A stretch of 64,000 nt of DNA from Actinomycetota bacterium (GTDB taxonomy: Bacteria; Actinomycetota; Actinomycetes; Mycobacteriales; Mycobacteriaceae), in contig JAFDWN010000005.1 in assembly GCA_018268465.1 (NCBI GenBank), positions 186,001 to 250,000 on the forward strand, read 5' to 3'. Positions 1 through 10,400 of this stretch are shown here, piece by piece. The position numbers were made by a program, and so were the translations under genes. The notes below the pieces were generated by a model, which was not told the DNA's origin, searched no databases, and saw only the letters and a list, made by a program, of their open reading frames with translations. Position 1 is the stretch's first letter. Every line of letters begins with the position of its first letter.

Positions 1-1
1 C

Positions 2-391
2 GCCAATCCGGCTCGGGCCAGCTATTTCGTGTGGACCTACCTGAAGTCGACCAGCGACTACGACCTCTATCTGGTGAACCCCACCATCAGTGAGGTCGAC
101 GGCAACCCGGTGTACGCGTCGCTGGCGGATCTGCCGGTCGTCCCCGACATGGTCGACGTATTCCGCCGCTACGACGACCTGCCGTCGGTGCTCGACGACG
201 CCGTCGCGGTGGGCGCGAAAACCCTGTGGCTGCAATTGGGACTGTGGCATGAGCAGGTCGCCCGCGACGCCGGGGCGGCGGGGTTGCAGGTCGTGATGGA
301 TCGCTGCCTGAAGATAGAACACGCCCGGTTCGCCGGTGGCCTGCACCTCGCCGGGTTCAACACCGGGGTGATCGACTCCCGCCGCCCGTGA
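2..391 (+). CDS. CoA-binding domain protein, 5'-truncated by window edge
   Basis: The frame is open from base 2 to the TGA at 389-391, so the start lies before the window; a GTG at 29 is only internal. The first visible residues, ANPARASYFVWTYLK, match the end of the first Rossmann strand and loop of the YccU/CoA_binding_2 family. The remainder (DLYLVNPTISEVDG, then LWLQLG) follows the expected Rossmann order, and the Cys-Leu-Lys-Ile-Glu stretch near the end matches the family's usual MDRCxKIE motif. These are small cytosolic proteins that bind CoA or a related nucleotide and have no established reaction. The gene is convergent with the Mce-associated pair and ends 33 bp from it. The family call is firm; the function is open. 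Confidence 0.85.
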   Translation, partial: ANPARASYFVWTYLKSTSDYDLYLVNPTISEVDGNPVYASLADLPVVPDMVDVFRRYDDLPSVLDDAVAVGAKTLWLQLGLWHEQVARDAGAAGLQVVMDRCLKIEHARFAGGLHLAGFNTGVIDSRRP

Positions 392-424
392 CCGTCGGCG
401 CCCCGAGTGCGCTGCGTACGCGCT

Positions 425-1114
425 TCAGCGGGAGTGCAGTGGGGTCACGTCCTCGACGAGCCAGCGCCCGCTGTCCTTGGACAGCGTGACCCGAAGCGCC
501 AGCACAGCATTGTCGACCGGCTCGCCGGGTACGCTCTGCGTTCCCCGCAGCACGACCGCGACGCTGGCGTCCCCCGCACCCAGCGCCTCCACCCCCGCGG
601 AGATGGTGCTGGCCTGAGCGGACACCTTCTTACTCGTCAGTTCCTTTGCCACGCTGACGAATTCGTCTTTGAATGCCTGCGCGCGCCGGGGTTCCATCAG
701 TGCGGCTGCCCGGTCGATGGACGCCGTCGGGCTCTGCGGGGTGAACGTCGCGGTGGCTTCGGACACGCTGGTGGCGATCCGCACCACTTCGGTGCGGTCG
801 CTGGCGAAGTTGCGGTCGGGCACGGTCCACTGCAGGTAACCGACCACCACCCCGGCCGCCAGCGCCGCGCAGGCCAGCCCGGTCACTGCCAACCGCAGTC
901 CGGGTCCGTCGTCGTCGGTGCCGACGGTGACGCCGTCGCGGCGCATCAGCGCGAAGTTGACCACCATGCCCTGGACGATCAGCAGGCACAGAATCGAGCA
1001 GACCGAAACCCACCACAGCGGCCACTGCAGGACGACACCGATGTACACCAGCGCCGCGATGGTGGCGGCGGGAGCGAGGATGTCGAATGCCAGCACCCGC
1101 ACGAGGTTTCTCAT
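425..1114 (-). CDS. Mce-associated membrane protein (Rv0200-like)
   Basis: This 229-residue protein starts at MRNLVRVLAFD. The ATG overlaps the stop of the upstream gene as ATGA at 1111-1114, which decides the start against a longer reading. Three hydrophobic segments lie in the first ~110 residues, followed by an extracytoplasmic domain containing SVSEATATFTPQ, the VSEATATxxP motif of Mce-associated (Mas) proteins. These proteins sit beside mce lipid-import operons and are thought to stabilise or assist Mce complexes in the envelope. Translational coupling to the next gene suggests the two products act together. In M. tuberculosis the equivalent pair (Rv0199-Rv0200) flanks zmp1, as here. The exact role is not known. 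Confidence 0.8.
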   Translation of the reverse strand: MRNLVRVLAFDILAPAATIAALVYIGVVLQWPLWWVSVCSILCLLIVQGMVVNFALMRRDGVTVGTDDDGPGLRLAVTGLACAALAAGVVVGYLQWTVPDRNFASDRTEVVRIATSVSEATATFTPQSPTASIDRAAALMEPRRAQAFKDEFVSVAKELTSKKVSAQASTISAGVEALGAGDASVAVVLRGTQSVPGEPVDNAVLALRVTLSKDSGRWLVEDVTPLHSR

Positions 1115-1809
1115 CGGATCGGCTCGAGCCGGGAGATCAACAGCCGGCCGTCGATGTCGGACACATCCAGGCGCAAGTTCCACCGCACGGTCTGCGGTTC
1201 CTTTCCGCCGGCGTTCTCGCTCACCGACGTCGCGACCGCCAGTACGGTGTCGGTGCGTGCCGCCAGGCCTTCCAGTTCCGGGCGCGGTGGCTGCGGCAGC
1301 GTCGGGGCGCCCTCGGGGGCCTGTGGGTTGTGGTAGACGGACTCGATGGCCACCGAGTCGACCTGGCCGGTGGTGTGTGACTGCAGGGTCTGCACGATCT
1401 GGCGGAACGGCTGCACCACGGTCTCGAAGTCGGTGTTGAGCTGGCCGACGGTGCCGTCGTGCAGGGTGACCATGTCGGCGTCGACGGTGTCCTTGTTCAT
1501 GTTGATCAGCACGCTGGTCCAGTCGGCCGCGGCCTGCAGGACGCGGGTCTGGTAGCGGCGTTCGTCGACCTCGCCGCGGTGTGCCGACCAGATGAGCACC
1601 GACAGCACGACGGCGGCGACGGCTATCAGACCCAACACCGCCGACCCGACACCGTAGCCACTGAACAGGCGATCGACGCCGCTCTCGCCGGACTCCTCGG
1701 CACGCTCCTCGGTGAGCTCGTCGGGCATGGGCGTGAGGGTACCTGCCCGCTGGTCAGCGGCGGCGGGCGTGTTCGCGGCGGCCGGCGCGTTGGGGGCGTC
1801 TGGAATCAT
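1111..1809 (-). CDS. Mce-associated membrane protein (Rv0199-like)
   Basis: The predicted 232-residue protein has an Ala/Pro-rich, acidic cytosolic N-terminus, one transmembrane helix (about residues 55-75) and an extracytoplasmic Mas-type domain with VATSVSENAG near the C-terminus. It overlaps the following Mas gene by 4 bp. The start is uncertain. ATG at 1809 lies only 6 bp from the divergent zmp1 GTG, leaving no promoter space. ATG at 1728 (MPDELTEE) would leave 87 bp and still keep the transmembrane helix. The extra 27 codons are GC-rich at third positions and could be coding. Synteny with M. tuberculosis Rv0199 supports the family call. Confidence 0.75.
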   Translation of the reverse strand: MIPDAPNAPAAANTPAAADQRAGTLTPMPDELTEERAEESGESGVDRLFSGYGVGSAVLGLIAVAAVVLSVLIWSAHRGEVDERRYQTRVLQAAADWTSVLINMNKDTVDADMVTLHDGTVGQLNTDFETVVQPFRQIVQTLQSHTTGQVDSVAIESVYHNPQAPEGAPTLPQPPRPELEGLAARTDTVLAVATSVSENAGGKEPQTVRWNLRLDVSDIDGRLLISRLEPIR

Positions 1810-1815
1810 GTTGGG

Positions 1816-3819
1816 GTGACGGTAGAAGCGATCAAGTCCGGTATCGATCTGAGCCACGTCGACGAGGGTGCACGCCCCCAGGATGATCTGTTCGGCCACG
1901 TCAACGGCCGCTGGCTCGCCGACTACGCCATCCCGGCCGACCGCGCCACCGACGGCGCGTTCCGGTCACTGTACGACCGGGCCGAGGAGCAGGTGCGTGA
2001 CCTCATCACCGAGGCGGCCGCCGCGGGTGCGCCGGACGGTACCGATCAGCAGCGCATCGGCGACCTGTACGCCAGCTTCATGGACGAGGCCACGGTCGCG
2101 CGCCGCGGCGTGCAGCCGCTTCTCGACGAACTGGCTCTCATCGACCGGGCGGCGACCGCCGACGAGTTGGCCGCGGTGGTGGGTGGGCTGCAGCGCACGG
2201 GCGTCGGCGGCGGTGTCGGCGCCTACGTCGACACGGACTCCAAGAACTCGTCGCGCTACCTGCTGCACGTGTCGCAGTCCGGGCTGGGGCTGCCCGACGA
2301 GTCGTACTACCGCGACGAGCAGCACGCCGAGGTGCTTGCGGACTACCCCGGCCACATCGCGCGGATGTTCGCCCTGGTCTACGGCGCACCGGAGGACCGG
2401 GCCGCCACCGCGGCACGCATCGTCGCGCTGGAGACGAAGTTGGCCGCCGCGCACTGGGACGTGGTCAAACGCCGCGACGCCGACCTCACGTACAACCTGC
2501 GCCGTTTCACCGCGCTGGCTGACGAGGCGCCCGGTTTCGACTGGAGCGGTTGGGTCGCCGCGCTCGAAGGCGAACAGGACCGTCCGGGTCTTCCCACTGA
2601 GCTGGTGGTGCGCCAGCCCGACTACCTGACCGCGTTCGCGGCCCTGTGGGCGGGCGAGCCGCTGGATGACTGGAAGGCCTGGGCGCGCTGGCGGGTCATC
2701 CACGCCAGGGCCAGGCTGCTCACCGACGAGCTCGTCGCCGAGGACTTCGCGTTCTATGGCCGCAGGCTTTCGGGCACCGAGCAGATCCGCGACCGGTGGA
2801 AACGCGGGGTCTCGGTGGTCGAGGGGCTGATGGGTGACGCGTTGGGCCGGCTCTACGTGGACCGGCACTTCCCCCCCGGCGCCAAGTCGCGGATGGACGA
2901 GTTGGTGGCCAATCTCCGGGAGGCTTACCGGGTCAGCATCGACGACCTGGACTGGATGACACCGCAGACCCGCGCGAAGGCACTGGCGAAGCTGGACAAG
3001 TTCACACCGAAGATCGGCTATCCGGCGAAGTGGCGAGACTATTCCGCGTTGGCCATCGAGCGAGAAGACCTATACGGCAACTACCTTCGTGGGGCGGCTG
3101 TGGAGTCCGACAGGGAGCTGGCCAAGCTGGGCGGGCCGGTGGACCGCGACGAGTGGTTCATGACGCCCCAGACGGTGAACGCGTACTACAACCCCGGCAT
3201 GAACGAGATCGTCTTTCCCGCAGCGATTTTGCAGCCGCCGTTCTTCGACGCCGAGGCCGACGACGCCGCCAATTATGGCGGCATCGGGGCGGTGATCGGC
3301 CACGAGATCGGGCACGGTTTCGACGACCAGGGCGCCAAGTATGACGGCGACGGCAACTTGGTGGACTGGTGGACCGATGACGACCGCTCCGAATTCGGTT
3401 TGCGTACAACAGCATTGATCGAGCAGTACGAGAGTTTCGTGCCCAGGGATCTGGCCTCCGAGAACGGCGGGACGCACCACGTCAACGGCGCGTTCACCGT
3501 CGGGGAGAACATCGGCGACCTGGGCGGGCTGTCGATCGCGCTGTTGGCGTACAAGCTGTCGCTGGGCGGTAAGCCGGCGCCCGTGATCGACGGGCTGACC
3601 GGCGAGCAGCGGGTCTTCTTCGGCTGGGCCCAGGTTTGGCGCACCAAATCCCGCGAGGCCGAAGCTATTCGGCGCCTGGCAGTGGATCCGCATTCGCCGC
3701 CCGAGTTTCGCTGCAACGGTGTCATCCGAAATATGGATGCGTTCTACGAGGCGTTCGGGGTGACCGAGGACGACGAGCTGTATCTGGAACCGTCAGCGCG
3801 CGTGCGTATCTGGAACTGA
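1816..3819 (+). CDS. zmp1: M13-family zinc metalloprotease Zmp1
   Basis: This 667-residue neprilysin/PepO-type endopeptidase has the zinc motif HEIGH at about residues 496-500 and the third ligand in ENIGD at 564-568. NAYYNP, the substrate-backbone motif of M13 enzymes, lies upstream, and the C-terminus ends in VRIWN. Mycobacterial Zmp1 hydrolyses peptides, lacks an obvious signal peptide and has been linked to inflammasome suppression in M. tuberculosis; whether that applies to an environmental species is unknown. The GTG at 1816 (VTVEAIKSGIDLS) is chosen because homologues begin just before SGIDLS; the frame stays open upstream to 1459 but that part resembles no known protein. A strong hairpin follows the stop. 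Confidence 0.93.
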   Translation: MTVEAIKSGIDLSHVDEGARPQDDLFGHVNGRWLADYAIPADRATDGAFRSLYDRAEEQVRDLITEAAAAGAPDGTDQQRIGDLYASFMDEATVARRGVQPLLDELALIDRAATADELAAVVGGLQRTGVGGGVGAYVDTDSKNSSRYLLHVSQSGLGLPDESYYRDEQHAEVLADYPGHIARMFALVYGAPEDRAATAARIVALETKLAAAHWDVVKRRDADLTYNLRRFTALADEAPGFDWSGWVAALEGEQDRPGLPTELVVRQPDYLTAFAALWAGEPLDDWKAWARWRVIHARARLLTDELVAEDFAFYGRRLSGTEQIRDRWKRGVSVVEGLMGDALGRLYVDRHFPPGAKSRMDELVANLREAYRVSIDDLDWMTPQTRAKALAKLDKFTPKIGYPAKWRDYSALAIEREDLYGNYLRGAAVESDRELAKLGGPVDRDEWFMTPQTVNAYYNPGMNEIVFPAAILQPPFFDAEADDAANYGGIGAVIGHEIGHGFDDQGAKYDGDGNLVDWWTDDDRSEFGLRTTALIEQYESFVPRDLASENGGTHHVNGAFTVGENIGDLGGLSIALLAYKLSLGGKPAPVIDGLTGEQRVFFGWAQVWRTKSREAEAIRRLAVDPHSPPEFRCNGVIRNMDAFYEAFGVTEDDELYLEPSARVRIWN

Positions 3820-3828
3820 GTTAACGCC

Positions 3829-3859
3829 ACGCTCGGCGCGGCGCTCCCGCGCCGAGCGT
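3829..3859 (+). terminator. Rho-independent-type hairpin after zmp1
   Basis: Ten bases after the zmp1 stop, ACGCTCGGCGCG (3829-3840) pairs perfectly with CGCGCCGAGCGT (3848-3859) across a 7-nt loop. There is no U-tract, as is common in mycobacteria. It could also serve transcripts arriving from the convergent L,D-transpeptidase gene. Confidence 0.75.
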
Positions 3860-3916
3860 CGCGTGCTGAGCCTCCCGCGCCGAACGTGGTGTGCTGAGCC
3901 TCCCGCGCCGAGCGTG
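3844..3916. repeat. 28-bp imperfect tandem repeat between convergent genes
   Basis: Units of about 28 bp start at 3844, 3872 and 3900. Each begins CTCCCGCGCCGA, and the first two run on to GTGCTGAGC. The third unit is partial and drifts after GAGCGTGCGCG. The repeat shares sequence with the right arm of the zmp1 terminator, so it may have arisen by slippage of that hairpin. Confidence 0.7.
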
Positions 3917-3969
3917 CGCGAACTCGGTGGTCCACCCGGCGTGTCGGCTGCAGACACGCACGCTCGCCG

Positions 3970-4974
3970 TCAGAACAGCTGCCAGTCCTGGGCGCCGTCA
4001 TTCTGGGTGTACCAGCCGCCGTCGGTGTTCTTGACGACGACCGGGTCACCGCTGCCGAAGTTGTCGTAGAACCACTGCGCGTTCGCCGGGCTGAGGTTGA
4101 TGCACCCGTGGCTGACGTTGCGCCTGCCCTGGTCGCCCACCGACCACGGCGCGCTGTGCACGAAGATGCCGCTGTTGTCGATCCGGACCGCGTCCTCGAC
4201 GTCGAGTTTGTAGCCCTCGGGCGAATTCACCGGGACGCCGTAGGTCGAGGAGTCCATGACGATCTCGGGGAACTTCTCCAGCACGTAGTAGGTCCCGTTC
4301 GGGGTTTCGTGCTTTCCGTCCGGCTTGCCCATCGACACCGGGAACGTCTTGATCAGCTTCCCGTCCTGCATGATCTCCATCTGGTGGGTGCTGTCGTCGA
4401 CGGTGGCGACCAGCGATTCCCCGACCCGGAAGCTCGACTTGGTGCCGCCGGCGTCGATGCCGACCACGGTGCCCGCGGGCCAGAAGTCCTGGGGGCGCCA
4501 GCGCACCTGGGTGTCGCTCATCCAGTAGAACCGGCCGGGCACCGGCGGATTCGACGAGACGTGAATGGCGTCCTCGGCCATCTGCCGGTTGGCGATGGGC
4601 CGCTGGAAGTTGATGATGATCGGCTTGGCGACACCGACCATGGACCCGTTGACCGGGTTGAACGTCGGTGGCGCGAACACCGGCTCACCGACATATGGGG
4701 TCGGGTTCTGACCCGCCGGTGTGCCCTCCGGGATCGGCAACGGCCGGGTGGCGGCCGCGGGATCGAACGGATTTACCGGCGGTGGCGGCGGGAACACGTA
4801 CAGGTCCGCCGGTGGGGCCGGCGCAGCGGGCGCCGACGCCGCCGCGGGGTCGGCGGGCACCGGTGGCGGCGGCACGTCGGGTTGGGCGAATGCTGACGGG
4901 CTGCCCACTACTCCACCGGCCAGTCCGGCCGCGATGATCGCGGTGACCAGCTTCCCCCTCGTCCGCAACAGCAT
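3970..4974 (-). CDS. L,D-transpeptidase (YkuD), Rv0192/LdtMt4-like
   Basis: This 334-residue exported enzyme has an N-terminal signal peptide (about residues 1-31, ending SAFAQ) and a Pro/Ala-rich linker to about 100. An Ig-like domain follows, then a YkuD catalytic domain. The catalytic signature is visible as [10 protein letters not shown], then [10 protein letters not shown], with the nucleophilic Cys in SHGC. Such enzymes form 3-3 cross-links in mycobacterial peptidoglycan, or anchor proteins to it, outside the membrane, and are inhibited by carbapenems. The architecture (Ig plus YkuD plus a short aromatic C-terminal extension ending DWQLF) and the position beside zmp1 match M. tuberculosis Rv0192. 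The start is at MLLRTRGK, the only one that gives an intact signal peptide. Confidence 0.9.
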   Translation of the reverse strand: MLLRTRGKLVTAIIAAGLAGGVVGSPSAFAQPDVPPPPVPADPAAASAPAAPAPPADLYVFPPPPPVNPFDPAAATRPLPIPEGTPAGQNPTPYVGEPVFAPPTFNPVNGSMVGVAKPIIINFQRPIANRQMAEDAIHVSSNPPVPGRFYWMSDTQVRWRPQDFWPAGTVVGIDAGGTKSSFRVGESLVATVDDSTHQMEIMQDGKLIKTFPVSMGKPDGKHETPNGTYYVLEKFPEIVMDSSTYGVPVNSPEGYKLDVEDAVRIDNSGIFVHSAPWSVGDQGRRNVSHGCINLSPANAQWFYDNFGSGDPVVVKNTDGGWYTQNDGAQDWQLF

Positions 4975-5114
4975 GCGCTACCTCCAGTCCACAGACTCAA
5001 CCAGTGTCGCACAGCGCGGGGGTCAGCTACTGCCCCCCAGATCCGGACGGGGGCCTGCCGCGCGCCCGCCGATAGCGCTGAACTGCCCTGTTCATCGCGT
5101 CGAGGCGCCGGACG

Positions 5115-6383
5115 TTACTTACGGCCCAATTCGCAGGCAACGTCGAACAGCCCACGCGCCCGGATGACGCAGGTGAGAGCGACCGCGATGAGCGCGGCCG
5201 ACACCGCGGTCAGCCCGGTCGGCCCGGCCCACCCGGAGAGCACCGCGCCGCACAGCGCGCCGGCGGTGATGCCGACCTGGAAACCCGCTACATACAGGCC
5301 GGATGCGCTGTCAGGGTCGTCGGGTGCGGTACGCATGGCCGCGGCCTGCAGCATCGGCGGCAGCGCCGTCGACGACGCACCCCACACCACGACGGCGAGC
5401 ACGCCGATCACCGTCGTCGCGGTTCCCGCGCCGCCCCGCGCGGCCAGCAGCGACAGTGTGCCCAACGCGCCCGCCAGCACGGCCAGACATATCAGCGCCG
5501 ACGGTTTGGGCCGGAGGTCCAGCGGGCGGGCCATGCCGGCCATCGCGAACAGTCCGGCGAGTCCGAACGCCCCTAACAGCCAGCCCAGGTGCGCCCCGCT
5601 CAGGCCGACGACGTCGCGGATGATCACCACGATGAACGTGTAGGAAATGAAGTGGCCCGTCACTCCGATGACCGTGAGCAGGCTCAGGGTGACCAGACGG
5701 CGGTTGAGCGGCCACAGGCGCCGGTGCGGTGCGACGGCGGTGTCGCCACATGACCTCATCGGCGGCAGCGCGGTCGCGGCGGCCACCGTCACCGCGGCCG
5801 CGGCGACGGCGATCGCGGCGACGGCGACCCGCCAGCCCCACAGCTGGCTCGCCGCGGCGGTCAGGGGGGTGCCCAGCACGAGCGCCAGCGCCGTTCCGGC
5901 GTATACCGCGGTGGTCGCGCGCCCGGCATGGCTGGCTGGTACCAGACGCGCACCTATCGGCGCGATCACCGACCACATCAGGCCGTGGGTGAGCGCACAC
6001 AGCACCCGGCCGCCGGCGAGGACTGCGAAATTGGGCGCCGCCGCGGAGACGACTTGGGAAATGGTCAGGCAAACCAGCGTCAGCAGCAGCGTGCGCCGGC
6101 GCGGCCAGCGTGCCGTCAACCGCACGAGCGGGATGGTTGTCAGCGCGGCGATCAGGGCGTAGCCGGCCAGGAGGGTGCCCACCCGTCCCTCGCTGACGTT
6201 GAGATCCGCGGCGATCGCGGGTAGGGCGCTCACCGGGACGACTTCGGCGGTGACGTACACGAACGCCGCCGCCGAGAGCACGCCGAGCTGGGCGCTGACG
6301 CGCGGATTCCACGGCGCGGTGGGTGGGCGGGTGTCGACGGCGGTCACGGAGCTTCTACTGTGCGTCGGGGCTGGCGGAGACAC
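5115..6383 (-). CDS. MFS transporter, DHA/arabinose-efflux type (Rv0191-like)
   Basis: The roughly 420-residue protein has about twelve hydrophobic segments and a short hydrophilic N-terminus. The loop between helices 2 and 3 carries RLTARWPRRRTLL, the usual MFS motif-A position. The family includes AraJ-like sugar-efflux and chloramphenicol-efflux proteins, so the substrate cannot be read from sequence. Its M. tuberculosis counterpart Rv0191 sits between the L,D-transpeptidase gene and ricR. Here ricR is displaced by some 16 kb of accessory genes. The start is GTG at 6383; a second GTG at 6347 (VTAVDTRP) is equally possible. Confidence 0.85.
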   Translation of the reverse strand: MSPPAPTHSRSSVTAVDTRPPTAPWNPRVSAQLGVLSAAAFVYVTAEVVPVSALPAIAADLNVSEGRVGTLLAGYALIAALTTIPLVRLTARWPRRRTLLLTLVCLTISQVVSAAAPNFAVLAGGRVLCALTHGLMWSVIAPIGARLVPASHAGRATTAVYAGTALALVLGTPLTAAASQLWGWRVAVAAIAVAAAAVTVAAATALPPMRSCGDTAVAPHRRLWPLNRRLVTLSLLTVIGVTGHFISYTFIVVIIRDVVGLSGAHLGWLLGAFGLAGLFAMAGMARPLDLRPKPSALICLAVLAGALGTLSLLAARGGAGTATTVIGVLAVVVWGASSTALPPMLQAAAMRTAPDDPDSASGLYVAGFQVGITAGALCGAVLSGWAGPTGLTAVSAALIAVALTCVIRARGLFDVACELGRK

Positions 6384-6464
6384 CAGATGGACCCGCGGCT
6401 TGGTAGCTGATCGGCGCCCAATCGAGAGGGCATTGTGATGGTTGCCGTCACCCGCGCGGAGCGG

Positions 6465-6980
6465 TCAGGCCGCCACCGCGACGGGCAGTTCCCATCGCCA
6501 CACCTCACCCTCCTCCGGGTGGGCGACCGCCTCGGTGCAGCGGAATCCGAGTCGGCGCAGCACGCTGGTCGACGGATTCTCGCTGGGCAGGGTGTGCGCG
6601 ATGACTCTGGCCACCCGCCCGCTGGCCACCGCCTTGTCGATCATCGCCTGGGCGGCCGCGGTCGCCAGTCCACGTTCACGGAAGGCGGGGGCGATCTCGT
6701 AGCCGATTTCGACCACGCCGTTGACCGGCGGTCCGACGAATCCGCCGGACCCGACCAGGACGGCTCCGCCGTCGGCCAGGAAGAAATGCATCCACCAGTC
6801 GGATTCGTGGGGGTGCTGGGCGAGTTTGGCCAGCGTGTAGTCCACACCCTCGGGGAACTCGGGCCAACCGTCGGGCACGTCACTGCCGAGCAGCTCACCG
6901 AAGGCCAGGCGGTCGGACTGCAGGGCTTTGAGGTGTTCGGTGGTCGCCGGCAAGACGACAACGTCAGCAACATCAGCCAT
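6465..6980 (-). CDS. GNAT-family N-acetyltransferase
   Basis: This 171-residue protein has a recognisable GNAT core. [18 protein letters not shown] is motif A, with the R-x-x-G-x-A acetyl-CoA pyrophosphate loop (RERGLA). [13 protein letters not shown] is motif B and carries the conserved Asn-Ser-x-x-x-L-x-x-x-G-F. Proteins of this RimJ/RimL-like subgroup acetylate protein N-termini, small amines or antibiotics in the cytosol. Nothing here indicates the acceptor. It is a single gene, divergent from the thiamine-binding protein gene 68 bp away, and it marks the left edge of the accessory segment between the MFS exporter and ricR. Confidence 0.88.
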   Translation of the reverse strand: MADVADVVVLPATTEHLKALQSDRLAFGELLGSDVPDGWPEFPEGVDYTLAKLAQHPHESDWWMHFFLADGGAVLVGSGGFVGPPVNGVVEIGYEIAPAFRERGLATAAAQAMIDKAVASGRVARVIAHTLPSENPSTSVLRRLGFRCTEAVAHPEEGEVWRWELPVAVAA

Positions 6981-7048
6981 TCAGGCAGTGTGAACCTTGG
7001 GCGGCCCCCGCGCCAGCAAATTCCGCGGCGTGCTGGCACTCTGGTGGG

Positions 7049-7348
7049 GTGCTAGTGGCTTTCAGTGTCAGTCCCTCGGGCGGCGACGAATCCGGCGGTG
7101 TCGGCGATGCGGTGGCCGAGGCCATCCGGGTGGTCCGCGCGTCGGGTCTGCCCAATGAGACGAATGCGATGTTCACCAACATCGAGGGTGAGTGGGACGA
7201 GGTGATGGCGGTGGTCAAACAGGCGGTCGACGCCGTCGCCACGGCAGCACCCCGGGTGAGTCTGGTCCTCAAGGCCGATATCCGGCCCGGCCACACCGGC
7301 CAGCTCACCGCGAAGGTGGAGCGGGTCGAGCGCATGCTCGGCGACTGA
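7049..7348 (+). CDS. MTH1187/YkoF-family thiamine-binding protein
   Basis: This 99-residue protein starts at GTG 7049. The pattern VAFSVSPSG at the start, then [17 protein letters not shown] and [12 protein letters not shown], matches the DUF77/MTH1187 family. These are ferredoxin-like-fold proteins that bind thiamine or hydroxymethylpyrimidine and assemble as tetramers. It is cytosolic and probably a vitamin-binding or buffering protein rather than an enzyme. No THI-box riboswitch is visible in the short upstream region. It stands alone between the divergent GNAT gene and the first cyclase-ATPase gene. Confidence 0.8.
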   Translation: MLVAFSVSPSGGDESGGVGDAVAEAIRVVRASGLPNETNAMFTNIEGEWDEVMAVVKQAVDAVATAAPRVSLVLKADIRPGHTGQLTAKVERVERMLGD

Positions 7349-7400
7349 GATCCGATCGCGCGGTGCGGCCTGTCCGCATTCCGATTACCGGCTTCACGCG

Positions 7401-7440
7401 TGCGGAAAACACCATCTGTCACCTCGAGCGGTCATAGCCT
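7401..7440 (+). promoter_or_regulatory. Promoter module of cyclase-ATPase gene 1
   Basis: GCGGAAAACACCATCTG followed by CATAGCCT recurs upstream of all three paralogues. TAGCCT (7435-7440) fits the mycobacterial TANNNT -10 hexamer and lies 47 bp before the ATG. This is the most divergent of the three copies. Confidence 0.5.
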
Positions 7441-7487
7441 GAGCCCATCAGGCAGTCAGTCCTGGCCGTGGGGTGGCGGAGGATGCG

Positions 7488-10400
7488 ATGACGGCAGTGT
7501 CGGCAACGTGCCGTTCGTGTGGGGCGGCGCCGCAGGAGGGCGCCCGGTTCTGCGACGCGTGCGGGTCACCGCTAACGGCGCCGGACGTCGCCGAGTACAA
7601 GCAGGTGACGGTGCTGTTCGCCGATGTGGTGCGCTCGATGCATATCGCGGCGGCACTGGAGATGGAGCGGCTACACGAAGTCATGACCGACCTGGCAGGT
7701 CGGTCGGCGGCGGTCGCGCGTCATTTCGGCGGCACCGCTGAGTTCACCGGCGACGGCATCATGGCGCTTTTCGGCGCCCCGGCGGCACTGGAGGATCACG
7801 CCTTTCGCGCATGCCGTGCCGCCTTGGACATCCAACGGGAGGCCGACCGGTTGGCGGCCGACGTGGCGCGTCGCGACGGTATTGCGCTGCGGATGCGGGT
7901 GGGCCTGAATTCTGGCCGGGTGATCGTCGGCGCGATCGGGTCGGGGTTGGGCTACGCGGCGATCGGCGAGACGGTGGGGATGGCACAGCGCATGCAGTCG
8001 ATCGCGCCGCCGGGAGGCGTGACGGTCTCCGAATCCACGGCGCGTCTGGTCGAGCACGCCGCTGTGCTCAGCGACCCCGAATTGCTCCCCGTCAAGGGAA
8101 CCGATCGTCCGGTGCCGGTGCGCCACCTGCTGGCGATCTCGCCGCGCCATGCCCGGGTGGGCCGCGCCGCGTCGAGGCTGGTCGGCCGCGGCCGGGAGCT
8201 GCTCGCGGTCGAGACGATGTTGGATCGCGCGATCGGCGGCCGGGGCGCGGTGGTCGGCGTGGTGGGTTCGCCCGGTATCGGCAAGAGCCGATTGGTACGT
8301 GAGGTCGCCGCCGTCGCGGGCGGCCGCGGGGTGGACGTCGTCACCGCGTACTGCGAATCCCAGGCACGGGAGATCCCGTTCCACGTCGTGTCGCGGGTAT
8401 TGCGCGCCGGAGCCGGCGTGGTGAACCTGACTGGCACGGCGGCCCGCGCGCGGGTGCGGGCTCGGGTGCCCGACGCCGATGCGCAGGATCTGCTGCTGCT
8501 CGACGACCTGCTCGGCATCGCCGACCCCGAGGTGACGCTGCCGAAGATCGACCCCGACGCTCGACGCCGCCGGCTCACCGCCTTGATCAACACCGGCTCG
8601 CTGGCCCGCACCACACCGGCACTTCTGATCATTGAGGACGCCCACTGGATCGACGAGGTCAGCGAATCCATGCTGACCGACTTCCTGTCCGTCATCACCC
8701 GCACCCCGACACTCGTCATGGTCACCGCGCGGCCCGAATACCACGGCACGTTGACACGAATCGCCGGTGCACAAACCATCACGCTTGCGCCGCTGAGCGA
8801 TTCGGATATGGCGACATTGCTCGCCGAGCTGGTGGGTTCGGCTCCGTCCGTTGCCGACCTGACGGCGGCCATATCGGGCCGCGCCGCGGGCAACCCGTTC
8901 TTCGCCGAAGAGATGGTGCTCGAGCAGGTGCAGCGCGGGGTGTTGGCCGGTGAGCGCGGCGCCTATGCGTGCGATGCGGATATCACCGAGGTGAGCGTGC
9001 CGGCCACCGTGCAGGCGACCATCGAGGCGCGCATCGACCGCCTGACCGCGCCGGCCAAGCAGACCGTGCATGCGGCCGCTGTGGTCGGATCTCGCTTCGG
9101 CGCCCACGTGCTCACCGCACTCGGGGTCACCCCGGCTCTCGACGAACTGGTCGGCGCGGAGCTGATCGACGAGGTGAGTCCCGGGCCGGACGCCGAATAC
9201 GCTTTTCACCATCCGGTGATTCGCGCAGTGGCCTACGAATCACAACTGAAAGCCGAACGGGGCGAGGTACATCGGCGGGTGGCCGCCGCGATCGAATCGG
9301 CCGGCCCGGAGGCGGTCGACCAGAACGCCGCGGTGATCGCCGAGCATCTGGAAGCCGCAGGCGATCTGCACGCCGCGTACGGCTGGCATATGCGCGCCGG
9401 AACATGGTCGGCCAACCGGGATCTCGCCGCGGCCCGAGTCAGCTGGGAGCGTGCCCGCCGGATCGCCGACGCACTGTCCCCCGACGACCCGCACACCGTG
9501 GCGATGCGGATTGCGCCCCGAACGCTGCTGTGCGGCAACGGCTGGCGCGTCGATGCCGAGGTGGCCGCCCGATTCGAGGAACTGCGGGAGTTGTGCGCGC
9601 GGGCCGGCGACAAGGCGTCGCTGGCCGTCGGTATGGCCGGCATGGTGCTCGATCACATGATGCACGGCCGGGTGCGTCAAGGGGTTCGGCTGGCCTCCGA
9701 ACAGGTTGCGCTGCTGGATTCGATCGGCGACCCGCTGTTGACCATCGGGGCCGGATTCGCGGCGGTCATCCTGGAGTTCCACACCGGACAGATCTCCGAG
9801 GTTCTCCGGTGGTCGCAGCGGGTGATCGACTGGGCCGACGGTGATGCCACCAAGGGCAACGTGATTCTCGGATCCCCGCTGGCGATGGCGCTCATTTGCC
9901 GCGGGATTTCGCGGTACTGCCTGGGCGTGGAAAGTTGGCGAGACGACCTCGACGACGCCGTCGTGATGGCCGGTGACGCCGATCCCGCGACCCGCGCACT
10001 CGTCGTGACGTGGAGGCACAGTTTCGCAGTGGGCGGTGGCGTCGTGTTACCCGACGACGCCACGGTGCGCGATCTGGAGCAGGCGCTGCGGACCGCGGAA
10101 CGATCCGGCGACGACAAGGCGCTCGGCCTGGCGAAGTACGCGTTGGCCGGCGTGTTGTTGACCAGGGACACCGTGCCGGACCGCCGGCGCGGGCTGGAGC
10201 TGATGGCGCAGGTCCGTGACATGTGCCTGACCCAGCGGTTCTACCGCAGCGAACTGCCGGCGATCGACATCTACGCCGAACGGGAGAAGGCACGGCTCGG
10301 CGGCCGCGATGACGCCATTCCGCTGATCCGGGCGGCTGTTGACGAGGTCGTCGGGGACGGGCGGCTTTGGTACGCCGTCGGGGGCACCGCGTTGCTCGTG

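Noticed and set aside
1459-1815. N-terminal extension of zmp1 in the open frame upstream
   Set aside because: It runs opposite to the Mce-associated gene and resembles no protease sequence; family members start at the equivalent of GTG 1816.
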